11,841 bases of DNA from Clostridiaceae bacterium. GTDB lineage: Bacteria > Bacillota > Clostridia > UMGS1883 > JAAYMJ01. A program made the translations under genes and the position numbers. Each line of letters starts with the position of its first letter. The first letter of the stretch is position 1. Of this stretch, positions 6,458-11,841 are shown in pieces. The notes under the pieces are model-generated. The model did no database searches, was not told the DNA's origin, and saw nothing but the letters and a program-made list of their open reading frames with translations. The stretch is taken from assembly GCA_012521455.1 (NCBI GenBank), contig JAAYMJ010000189.1, forward strand, positions 1 through 11,841, read 5' to 3'.

Positions 6458-7181
6458 GTTTCAATACCTCGAACTTATTTATTGGCCAAAATCTCAATAC
6501 GGCTTTTCCTAAAATTGATTTTCTGTCCACCATGCCGATGTCGCTGGCACGGGAGTCGTGGCTGTTGTTGCGGTTATCGCCCATTACAAAGACGCAGTTT
6601 TCAGGCACAACCTGCGGCCCTGTTTGTTGGAAATACGGGCTTTGATTCATTTTTTCCTTGATATACGGCTCATCTATAGCAACACCGTCAACGTAAACCT
6701 TGCCTTCGGCGTAGTCAATGTAAATGGTTTGCCCTTCGGTTGCGATAACCCGTTTTACAAAGACTTTTTTAGGATTGCTTTTAGGCCTGAATATAATTAT
6801 GTCGCCGTTTTTGGGGGTGTATGGAAGGCGGGATACCACCAACCTGTCCCCGTCATGCAAGGTGGGGTACATTGAGTCGCCATCCACTAAAACAAGCGTG
6901 AATACAAAGTTTCTGATTAAGAGTGCGATTACCACCGCAAGGCCTAAAGTGAAAACCCAGTCTAAGATTTCTTTTTTATAGTTGATTTTTGGTTTTTCTT
7001 CCTTCCCCACTATTTCAACCGTTTGGGTTCCGCTTTCTTGGGTCTGTTGGAGGTTTTCATCATATATTTGGGTTTCTTCCTGCTGGCTTTCATTTAATAT
7101 TTGGTTTTCTTCTTGTATTTCCTTATTTTCTCCGTTTTGGCCGTTTTTGTTTATTTCGTCCATATTAAGACTTCCCTTCAT
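6447..7181 (-). CDS. lepB: Signal peptidase I with long acidic N-terminal extension
   Basis: Type I signal peptidase removes signal peptides from exported proteins at the outer face of the membrane. One membrane segment (about 73-93) is followed by catalytic Ser103 (GDSMYPT), catalytic Lys143 (FVKRVIA) and box E GDNRNNSHDSR (201-211). Before the membrane segment lie about 65 cytoplasmic residues rich in Gln, Glu and Asn with almost no hydrophobic residues, so the protein is 244 residues against about 185 for B. subtilis SipS. The ATG at 7181 has AAGG 8 bases upstream; an in-frame ATG at 7163 also has AAGG, 11 bases upstream, so the start is uncertain by six residues. The gene follows a terminator and heads a new transcript or relies on readthrough. 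A weak TTAACC ... TATATA pair (7240-7214, 15-base spacer) is a possible promoter. Confidence 0.95.
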   Translation of the reverse strand: MKGSLNMDEINKNGQNGENKEIQEENQILNESQQEETQIYDENLQQTQESGTQTVEIVGKEEKPKINYKKEILDWVFTLGLAVVIALLIRNFVFTLVLVDGDSMYPTLHDGDRLVVSRLPYTPKNGDIIIFRPKSNPKKVFVKRVIATEGQTIYIDYAEGKVYVDGVAIDEPYIKEKMNQSPYFQQTGPQVVPENCVFVMGDNRNNSHDSRASDIGMVDRKSILGKAVLRFWPINKFEVLKHAN

Positions 7182-7290
7182 AGTTTTTGCCTTAAGTTAA
7201 TTTTGGATTTACCTATATATTTTATTATTCCAAAGGTTAATCCATTAATAAAAATGTATATTTCCCAAAAATTTGGATTTCTGCCTAAAC

Positions 7291-7312
7291 AAAAAGGGAC
7301 ATTGCGTCCCTT
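7291..7312 (-). terminator. Intrinsic terminator after rplS
   Basis: In the minus transcript AAGGGAC (7312-7306) pairs with GTCCCTT (7300-7294) around a 5-base loop, and the U-run is at 7295-7291. It starts about 13 bases after the rplS stop codon. The stem is only 7 bp and the U-run short, so it may be leaky and let part of the transcription reach lepB. Confidence 0.75.
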
Positions 7313-7325
7313 CCTTTGGTCGATA

Positions 7326-7670
7326 TTATAATCTTTCCTTAACTTTGGCAGATTTACCGACACGTTGACGAAGATAAAATAATTTTGCTCTTCTTACTTT
7401 ACCTTGTCTTGTTACTTCAATTTTGCTGATATTCGGAGAATGTAGCGGGAATGTTTTTTCAACGCCTACCCCGTAAGATACCCTTCTCACGGTGAAGGTT
7501 TCAGAAATACCGCCGCCTCTTCTGGAGATAACGGTACCTTCAAACATCTGAATTCTTTCCCTTGAGCCTTCCTTAACTTTAACGTACACCTGAACAGTGT
7601 CGCCGACATTAAAATTCGGAAGGTCCGTCCTAAGTTGCTCTTTCGCAACAGACTTTAAGATTTCGTCCAT
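7326..7670 (-). CDS. rplS: 50S ribosomal protein L19
   Basis: L19 binds at the 30S-50S interface near 16S-23S bridge regions. The 114-residue product matches the family throughout: the N-terminal helix ending [14 protein letters not shown], the [13 protein letters not shown] stretch, the basic [15 protein letters not shown] loop, [13 protein letters not shown] and the C-terminal RRAKLFYLR. The ATG has the strong site GGGAGGG about 6 bases upstream. It is last in the rpsP-to-rplS group, 82 bases after trmD, and followed by a terminator, so its expression may be set separately from the enzymes upstream of it. The identification is secure. Confidence 0.98.
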   Translation of the reverse strand: MDEILKSVAKEQLRTDLPNFNVGDTVQVYVKVKEGSRERIQMFEGTVISRRGGGISETFTVRRVSYGVGVEKTFPLHSPNISKIEVTRQGKVRRAKLFYLRQRVGKSAKVKERL

Positions 7671-7689
7671 CTAAAGCCCTCCCTTCATC

Positions 7690-7732
7690 ATAGACGTTCG
7701 TGCATTCAAAACCAATGCAGAGGACCGTCCGT
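7690..7732 (-). promoter_or_regulatory. Possible L19 leader (autoregulatory mRNA structure)
   Basis: In the trmD-rplS gap the minus transcript can form an outer helix GGACG/CGTCT (7730-7726 with 7696-7692, one G-U pair). After an internal loop (7725-7720 and 7700-7697), an inner helix TGCATT/AATGCA (7719-7714 with 7706-7701) has a 7-base loop. A structured L19 leader at exactly this place is known in low-GC Gram-positives. The position and a helix-internal loop-helix form agree, but I cannot align it to the Rfam consensus. A TATAAA (7746-7741) lies just upstream without a good -35. Confidence 0.42.
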
Positions 7733-7752
7733 ACTCTCGATTTTATAGAATA

Positions 7753-8466
7753 TCACAAATTTTCCCCATTTGCAAGACTTTTTAAATATTTTTCGTATAA
7801 ATCCGGGCGTTTTTCCTTCGTTCTCTTTATAGATTGCTCCAATCTCCATTTTTTTATGTTTGCCTCATGCCCTGAAAGCAAAATATCGGGGACTTTTCTT
7901 CCTAATACTTCATAGGGCCTTGTGTATTGGGGGTATTCTAAAAGGTAGTTATAAAGGGATTCTGACTCCATGGTTTCTTTTGAGTCCAAGACCCCTTCCA
8001 CCATCCTCGATATGGCGTCTACCAAAATCAGGGCGGGAAGTTCCCCCCCTGTTAGGACATAGTCCCCTATGGAGATTTCCTCATCCACTATTTCTTCGAT
8101 AATCCTTTCATCCACCCCTTCGTAGTGGCCGCATAAAATTACGATATGGTCAAGTTTTGCTAGTTCCTTAGCCCGCTCCTGGGTAAAAATTTTCCCCTGT
8201 GGGGTGGTGTAGATAACATGGGGCTTTTTTTTACAATTTTTTATTACCGCCTGATAGGCGTTATATATGGGCATGACCTGCATTACCATCCCGCCGCCCG
8301 CCCCATAGGGGTAATCGTCAACCCTTTTGTGCTTATCCTCGGAATAGTCCCTTATATTTATGGCATTTACCTCTATTATTCCCTTTTTTTTCGCCCTTCC
8401 GATAATGCTTTCATTTGCAAACGCGTCAATTATGCCGGGAAATAATGTTAGTATATCAAATTTCAT
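7753..8466 (-). CDS. trmD: tRNA (guanine-N1-)-methyltransferase TrmD
   Basis: TrmD methylates G37 of tRNAs that read CNN codons, using S-adenosylmethionine, and so prevents +1 frameshifting. The product (237 residues) starts with KFDILTLFPG, as the family does. It shows the SPOUT trefoil-knot SAM site: TPQGKIF, LCGHYEGVDER and SIGDYVLTGGE, followed by the C-terminal tRNA-binding region with YTRPYEV and HEANIKKWR. The ATG at 8466 is preferred over a TTG two codons upstream. It overlaps rimM by 11 bases with only a weak ribosome site, so translation is probably coupled to rimM, the usual partner. Confidence 0.97.
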   Translation of the reverse strand: MKFDILTLFPGIIDAFANESIIGRAKKKGIIEVNAINIRDYSEDKHKRVDDYPYGAGGGMVMQVMPIYNAYQAVIKNCKKKPHVIYTTPQGKIFTQERAKELAKLDHIVILCGHYEGVDERIIEEIVDEEISIGDYVLTGGELPALILVDAISRMVEGVLDSKETMESESLYNYLLEYPQYTRPYEVLGRKVPDILLSGHEANIKKWRLEQSIKRTKEKRPDLYEKYLKSLANGENL

Positions 8467-8962
8467 AGTCAATCATACCATCCATTGGTTTTATAATTAT
8501 TCTTTTGTTATCTATGTCAATGGACATTACCACTTCGTCAATTACCGGGACAAAAAAGCGCCGGCCGTATTCGTCGCGGACTTCATACACGTCACTTCCC
8601 CCCGTGTTAAACACATCCGTCACTTCGCCTAAAAGTTTTCCTTCCTCCGTAAAGACGCTGCAGCCTATAATGTCCACAATAAAATACCTGTCTTTTGGCA
8701 AAACATAGTCGCTTCGATTGATATAGCCTTTTTTCCCTTTTAGCAGTTTTTCCGCCTGATTAATATCATCAACGCCTGAAAATTTTATAATCAAAAAGGA
8801 TTTGTGGGGCTTTGCGTACTCAATTTCATACTCCACGCCGTCTACATAAATTTTTGCCCCTTTTTCAAAATAGGAAAAATCGTCGGCGTAGACTTTGGAC
8901 CTCACCTCGCCGCGTAGCCCGTGGGTATTTACTATATCACAGATCAAAAGCGTATCCTTCAT
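8456..8962 (-). CDS. rimM: 16S rRNA processing protein RimM
   Basis: RimM binds ribosomal protein S19 and the 30S head during 16S rRNA maturation. The 168-residue product has the N-terminal RimM domain (ICDIVNTHGLRGEVRSKVYADD, then KGYINRSDYVLP near 80-92). A C-terminal PRC-barrel follows, with GEVTDVFNTGGSDVYEV and FFVPVIDEVV. The length is typical. AAGGAAG lies 7 bases before the ATG. The gene sits between khpA and trmD as in other Firmicutes. No ylqD-like gene lies between khpA and rimM, unlike B. subtilis. Confidence 0.96.
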   Translation of the reverse strand: MKDTLLICDIVNTHGLRGEVRSKVYADDFSYFEKGAKIYVDGVEYEIEYAKPHKSFLIIKFSGVDDINQAEKLLKGKKGYINRSDYVLPKDRYFIVDIIGCSVFTEEGKLLGEVTDVFNTGGSDVYEVRDEYGRRFFVPVIDEVVMSIDIDNKRIIIKPMDGMIDYEI

Positions 8963-8995
8963 ATGATTACTTCCTTTTTATTTTATATAACCATA

Positions 8996-9017
8996 AAGGG
9001 CGGTTGAGCCCGCCCTT
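8996..9017 (-). terminator. GC-rich hairpin between khpA and rimM, weak or partial terminator
   Basis: In the minus transcript AAGGGCGG (9017-9010) pairs with CCGCCCTT (9003-8996) around a 6-base loop, starting one base after the khpA stop codon. The stem is strong, but the following bases (TATGGTTATA) do not make a proper U-tract. It may attenuate transcription or protect the 3' end of an rpsP-khpA mRNA. Confidence 0.4.
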
Positions 9018-9018
9018 G

Positions 9019-9249
9019 TTACTGAACAATTTCTACAAGCACTTTCTTGCCTAATTTGGCGCCCTGCGCTTTTATGATTGTCCTGATTGCTTTTGCAATC
9101 TTGCCTTGTTTTCCTATAACCTTGCCCATGTCGCTTTCATGCACGGACAAAGTATAAATAATTACGCCATCACGCTCGGATTCAGTGACAATTACTTCAT
9201 CCTTGTTATTAACCAGTGATTGGGCGATAAAAAGAAGTAATTCCTTCAT
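9019..9249 (-). CDS. khpA: KH-domain RNA-binding protein KhpA (YlqC)
   Basis: This is a 76-residue single KH-domain protein. In other Gram-positives KhpA partners with KhpB (Jag/EloR) and binds RNA, affecting cell division and elongation. The RNA-binding GxxG loop is seen as IGKQGKIAKAIR (about 45-56), flanked by the expected beta strands (VIIYTLSVHE and KKVLVEIV). The length is typical. AAAGGAATG precedes the ATG, and a 7-bp hairpin sits directly in front of that site. Its place between rpsP and rimM is conserved. The family is certain; the function here is by homology. Confidence 0.94.
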   Translation of the reverse strand: MKELLLFIAQSLVNNKDEVIVTESERDGVIIYTLSVHESDMGKVIGKQGKIAKAIRTIIKAQGAKLGKKVLVEIVQ

Positions 9250-9266
9250 TTTTATTCATTCCTTTC

Positions 9267-9285
9267 AAGCAAGACACGCTTGCTT
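9267..9285 (-). promoter_or_regulatory. Perfect 7-bp hairpin just upstream of the khpA ribosome site
   Basis: AAGCAAG (9267-9273) and CTTGCTT (9279-9285) form a perfect stem with a 5-base loop in the 45-base rpsP-khpA gap. In the minus transcript it is followed at once by GAAAGGAATG, the khpA ribosome site, with no U-tract. It is therefore not a terminator; it could affect ribosome access or mRNA processing. Confidence 0.4.
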
Positions 9286-9294
9286 ATATCTACC

Positions 9295-9540
9295 TTATTC
9301 AATTATGCCGTGCTTTTTTAATAAGCTCTTAACTGTATCGGTAGGCTGCGCGCCTTTTCTGATCCAGTCTTTAATCTTTTCCCCATCAACTTTGAATGTT
9401 GACGGCTCGGTTAGCGGGTCGTAATATCCTACTTCCTCGATAAACCTGCCATCGCGGGGATATCTGGAATCGGCAACTACAACTCTGAAAAACGGGTTTT
9501 TCTTCGCACCCATTCTTCTAAGCCTGATTTTTACTGCCAT
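9295..9540 (-). CDS. rpsP: 30S ribosomal protein S16
   Basis: S16 stabilises the 5' domain of 16S rRNA during 30S assembly. The 81-residue product matches the family end to end: [25 protein letters not shown] in the N-terminal half, then [12 protein letters not shown], the [21 protein letters not shown] block and KKHGI at the end. GGAGGTG lies 5-6 bases before the ATG. It is the first gene after ffh and has a candidate promoter in the gap, so it may start its own transcript. Confidence 0.98.
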   Translation of the reverse strand: MAVKIRLRRMGAKKNPFFRVVVADSRYPRDGRFIEEVGYYDPLTEPSTFKVDGEKIKDWIRKGAQPTDTVKSLLKKHGIIE

Positions 9541-9574
9541 TTTTTCACCTCCGCAAATCCAATTTTTTATACAA

Positions 9575-9603
9575 GGTATAATTTACTTAAAAATTTAAGT
9601 AAA
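9575..9603 (-). promoter_or_regulatory. Candidate rpsP promoter with a perfect AT-rich dyad
   Basis: On the minus strand TTTACT (9603-9598) and TATACC (9580-9575) are 17 bases apart, giving 4 of 6 matches each to the -35 and -10 boxes, about 35 bases from the rpsP start. A perfect 10-bp inverted repeat, TTTACTTAAA / TTTAAGTAAA with a 2-base centre (9582-9603), covers the -35 box and almost the whole spacer. It looks like an operator. A 2-base loop and no U-tract argue against an RNA terminator. Confidence 0.4.
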
Positions 9604-9617
9604 TTAACATGTATTAA

Positions 9618-10955
9618 CTACCTGAAATGCTTGTTAAATTTGTTCATCTTCTTCATCATTTTGGGGTTTGTAAACTGCTTCATCATTTTCTGCATTTGCT
9701 CAAACTGCTTTAGGAGCGCGTTTACGTCAGCTACCGTTGTGCCGCTGCCTTGAGCAATCCTTCTCTTTCTTGATGAATTGATGATACCAGGGTTTGCCCT
9801 CTCTTTTGGGGTCATGGAAAGTATTATCGCTTCGGTTTTAATCAGGGGCTTATCGTCAATGTTTGCCTCTTCCAGCGCCTTTTTGTTAATCCCCGGAAGC
9901 ATGCCGAGAATTTGGGATAAGGGCCCCATTTTTTTCATCTGCCTAAGCTGTTCCAAAAAGTCGTTTAAGTCAAACTGGCTTTTCCTGATTTTTTCCTCAA
10001 GTTCCGCCGCCTTTTTTTCGTCAAAGGCTTCCTGGGCTTTGTCAATTAAGGTCAAAACATCGCCCATGCCCAGGATACGGGAAGCCATGCGGTCGGGGTA
10101 AAAAGGCTCTAAATCCGAAAGCTTTTCGCCCATGCCCACAAATTTTATGGGCTTTCCGGTAACCGCCTTAACTGAAAGGGCCGCGCCGCCCCGGGTGTCA
10201 CCGTCAAGTTTTGTTAGGATTATGCCGTCAATGCCTAAGGTGTTATTGAAACTTTCCGCCACATTTACGGCGTCCTGACCCGTCATGGCGTCAACCACAA
10301 GCAGGATTTCAGTGGGGTTTACCGCCTCTTTCATGAGCTTTAGCTCTTCCATCAGCTCTTCATTTACATGAAGCCGCCCTGCTGTGTCTATGATTAGGGT
10401 ATCAAATTTTGATAAATCAAAATTATCCACAGCCTCTTTAGCAATGTCCACCGGATTTTTGGTTTCATCCGTGGAAAGTACGGGTATGTTCAGGGAATTT
10501 CCCACCACCTCAAGCTGCTTAATGGCGGCAGGCCTGTAAACGTCGCAGGAAAGTAAAACGGGGCGTTTTCCCTGTTTTCTAAGTATATTGGCAAGTTTGC
10601 CGCTTGTGGTGGTTTTTCCCGCGCCGTTTAAGCCCACCATCATAATGATTGTGGGGGGTTTGGGGGAAATGGTTATTTTAGCCTGGGTTGAGCCCATCAA
10701 ATTGACAAGCTCGTCGCGGATTATTTTAATAATCTGCTGACCCGGTGTGAGGCTTTCTAGGACTTCGCTCCCGATAGCTTTTTCATAGACGGTTTTTTCA
10801 AACTCTTTTACCACTTTAAAGTTGACGTCAGCCTCAAGGAGCGCAAGCTTTACTTCCCGCATTGCCTCTTTTACGTCTTTTTCGGTGACTTTACCTTTTC
10901 CCCTTATTTTTTTAAATGTTTGCTGGAGTTTATCCGACAAATTTTCAAACGCCAT
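9618..10955 (-). CDS. ffh: Signal recognition particle GTPase Ffh (SRP54)
   Basis: Ffh binds SRP RNA and signal sequences of nascent membrane proteins and delivers them to FtsY. The 445-residue product has the N-domain helical bundle (1-95) and the G domain with G1 GLNGAGKTT (108-116), DVYRPAA (138-144), DTAGR (190-194) and TKLDGD (248-253). The M domain (about 300-445) has the SRP-RNA binding motif SRKRRIAQGSG (395-405) and a methionine-rich C-terminus (MQKMMKQ, KMMKKMNKF). GGGAGA is 5 bases before the ATG, and the ylxM stop is 15 bases upstream. This is a standard full-length protein with nothing unusual. Confidence 0.98.
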   Translation of the reverse strand: MAFENLSDKLQQTFKKIRGKGKVTEKDVKEAMREVKLALLEADVNFKVVKEFEKTVYEKAIGSEVLESLTPGQQIIKIIRDELVNLMGSTQAKITISPKPPTIIMMVGLNGAGKTTTSGKLANILRKQGKRPVLLSCDVYRPAAIKQLEVVGNSLNIPVLSTDETKNPVDIAKEAVDNFDLSKFDTLIIDTAGRLHVNEELMEELKLMKEAVNPTEILLVVDAMTGQDAVNVAESFNNTLGIDGIILTKLDGDTRGGAALSVKAVTGKPIKFVGMGEKLSDLEPFYPDRMASRILGMGDVLTLIDKAQEAFDEKKAAELEEKIRKSQFDLNDFLEQLRQMKKMGPLSQILGMLPGINKKALEEANIDDKPLIKTEAIILSMTPKERANPGIINSSRKRRIAQGSGTTVADVNALLKQFEQMQKMMKQFTNPKMMKKMNKFNKHFR

Positions 10956-10970
10956 AGTATTCTCCCTATA

Positions 10971-11327
10971 TCAATTTAGCTGGTTAATTCTGTTTGCAAT
11001 ACCCTCTAGCCTTTTTCCGATTTTTTTGGCACAATTAATATCCTCTGTTTTCATAAGGGTATCAGCGCAATCGCTAATGTCTTTTGCGATACCGCAAATT
11101 TCAGTATATTTCTTATAAAGGCCTAGTTTTTCCTCGGTCTCGCAAATTAGCTTTTCGCCTCTTTTAATATTATCGCGCACCCCTTGGCGGGTTATACCCA
11201 GTTCCTGCGCGATTTCAGCCAAAGAGAGGTCGTTGTTGTAGTATAAATCTATTGCCTCGGCCTGCTTATCCGATAATATCCCTTTATAAAAATCATAAAG
11301 CAGGCTCATTTTATAATCCTTTTCCAT
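10971..11327 (-). CDS. ylxM: YlxM family SRP-operon DNA-binding protein
   Basis: YlxM (UPF0122) is a small helix-turn-helix protein encoded before ffh in Firmicutes; it has been linked to SRP assembly and GTPase control in streptococci. The 118-residue product shows the family opening KDYKMSLLYDFYKGILSDKQ and a sigma-70 region-4-like helix-turn-helix (LSLAEIAQELGITRQGVRDNIKRGEKLI, about 34-61). A helical C-terminus with three Cys follows (TEICGIAKDISDCAD and INCAKK). The ATG at 11327 is kept because residues before the internal Met7 also match family members, although Met7 has its own AAAAGG site. The likely site for the first ATG, AGGCGGTG, overlaps a hairpin arm. Confidence 0.94.
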   Translation of the reverse strand: MEKDYKMSLLYDFYKGILSDKQAEAIDLYYNNDLSLAEIAQELGITRQGVRDNIKRGEKLICETEEKLGLYKKYTEICGIAKDISDCADTLMKTEDINCAKKIGKRLEGIANRINQLN

Positions 11328-11337
11328 AATAACACCG

Positions 11338-11362
11338 CCTGTAAAGCCAAAAACTTTACAGG
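11338..11362 (-). promoter_or_regulatory. Hairpin overlapping the ylxM ribosome binding site
   Basis: CCTGTAAAG (11338-11346) and CTTTACAGG (11354-11362) form a perfect 9-bp stem with a 7-base loop in the gap before ylxM. In the minus transcript the downstream arm ends in AGG, which is the start of the ylxM site AGGCGGTG. The adjacent CACC can also pair with GGTG if bases bulge. There is no U-tract, so this looks like a translation-controlling hairpin rather than a terminator. Confidence 0.5.
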
Positions 11363-11369
11363 TGATATT

Positions 11370-11841
11370 TTAACGGAAGAACTTGAATTTGTCAAGGAAT
11401 TTTTTAAATTTTCCTTTGTCTTCGTCCTTATCCTGTGGTTCTTCCTCTTCTTTTGGCTCTTCTTGAGTTTCTTTTGCTTCTTCTAATTTACCGTCCGGCT
11501 TTTCATATACCCCGTCAATTTCATCCTGAATTTCGTCCAATTCGCTTTGGATTTCTTCCATGTCCTGTATTGTTTTATTCATTTCAAGCTGGATTTGGGA
11601 AATTTCTTTTTCAACGGCCTTGATTTCTTCCTTTATTTCCTCAATTTCTTCTTCTGTTTCTTTTACTTCTTCCTCTAAATTTTCAATCTTTTCCTCAACT
11701 TTGCCGATTTCTTTTACTGTTTCATAAACTGGCTCATCTTTTGGCTCATCTTTTATTTTTTCTTTTATTTCTTCTTTTACTTCTTCAACCTGCTGGTCAT
11801 CGGCCTCTTCAATGGTATTGTCAAAGAGGGCTTTTGCAAAG
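11370..11841 (-). CDS. ftsY: Probable FtsY C-terminus with long acidic coiled-coil tail (cut by window edge)
   Basis: The frame is open to the right edge; 156 residues are visible. The first ones, FAKALFD, match the usual end of FtsY, the SRP receptor GTPase (typically ...FDPEEFxxALF), and ftsY is the normal neighbour of ylxM-ffh. Instead of stopping, the protein continues for about 149 residues. A Glu/Lys-rich linker comes first, then a roughly 65-residue heptad pattern of Ile/Val/Leu/Met from VEEKIENL to DEIDGV that should form a coiled coil. A Pro/Glu-rich acidic segment follows, and the end is GKFKKFLDKFKFFR, a basic aromatic helix. Glu makes up 44 of 156 residues. FtsY proteins usually carry the acidic domain and membrane helix at the N-terminus, so this looks like the arrangement at the other end. 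The assignment rests on seven residues plus context; an unrelated coiled-coil protein is the alternative. Confidence 0.6.
   Translation of the reverse strand, partial: FAKALFDNTIEEADDQQVEEVKEEIKEKIKDEPKDEPVYETVKEIGKVEEKIENLEEEVKETEEEIEEIKEEIKAVEKEISQIQLEMNKTIQDMEEIQSELDEIQDEIDGVYEKPDGKLEEAKETQEEPKEEEEPQDKDEDKGKFKKFLDKFKFFR

Noticed and set aside
7178..7363. Minus-strand frame covering the rplS 3' end and the terminator gap
   Set aside because: It starts inside rplS out of frame and crosses the terminator hairpin; no ribosome site or family signal.
8467..8472. TTG start for TrmD two codons before the ATG
   Set aside because: TrmD proteins begin MKFDI-like at the ATG; the extra residues add nothing.
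9582..9603. Perfect inverted repeat after ffh read as an intrinsic terminator
   Set aside because: The loop would be 2 bases, the stem is almost all A-T, and no U-tract follows on the minus strand. A DNA operator over a promoter fits better.
11370..11582. A separate 70-residue acidic protein starting at an internal ATG at 11582
   Set aside because: The same frame is open without a stop to the right edge, with continuous heptad character and no ribosome site before that ATG. It is the tail of a longer protein.
1..11841. A new defence system, mobile element or CRISPR array in this window
   Set aside because: No transposase, integrase, toxin-antitoxin pair, nuclease cassette or regular repeat-spacer pattern was found. 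All but one or two genes belong to known conserved families in conserved order.

Overview
The window reads as chromosomal core from a low-GC Gram-positive bacterium, most likely in the Clostridia. The main evidence is gene order: the block ftsY - ylxM - ffh - rpsP - khpA - rimM - trmD - rplS - lepB - rbgA - rnhB - yraN is the classic Firmicutes SRP / 30S-50S biogenesis / secretion cluster. A CwlD-like amidase followed by a sporulation-family polysaccharide deacetylase hints at a spore-forming ancestry. Almost everything is on the minus strand; only one glycosyltransferase (578-1828) is on the plus strand. No tRNA, rRNA, CRISPR, IS element or integration signature was seen.

Layout, following minus-strand transcription from the right edge. 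11841-11370 is the end of a gene whose first visible residues (FAKALFD) match the usual C-terminus of FtsY; it continues into a roughly 150-residue acidic, coiled-coil tail ending in a basic aromatic helix. ylxM and ffh follow (SRP regulator and SRP GTPase). A short gap carries a candidate promoter with a perfect AT-rich dyad, followed by rpsP, khpA, rimM, trmD and rplS (ribosomal proteins, 30S maturation, tRNA m1G37 methylation). rplS is preceded by a hairpin that could be the L19 autoregulatory leader and is followed by an intrinsic terminator. Next come lepB (signal peptidase I), rbgA (50S assembly GTPase), rnhB, yraN, an M19 dipeptidase and an unrecognised membrane protein. These are joined by short overlaps or gaps, and the run ends at a strong terminator (3132-3176).

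A separate two-gene cell-wall unit follows: the CwlD-type amidase and the deacetylase, overlapping by 20 bases. The deacetylase converges on the plus-strand family 2 glycosyltransferase. The two share a bidirectional terminator that lies inside the deacetylase reading frame, and the deacetylase has lost its C-terminal part including the last catalytic motif. At the left edge, divergent from the glycosyltransferase, is the N-terminal third of radA.

Most of the window is ordinary, conserved housekeeping sequence. The two places most worth a second look are the unusual C-terminal tail on the presumed FtsY and the truncated deacetylase that runs through a terminator. Several small RNA hairpins near ribosome binding sites are weaker leads.
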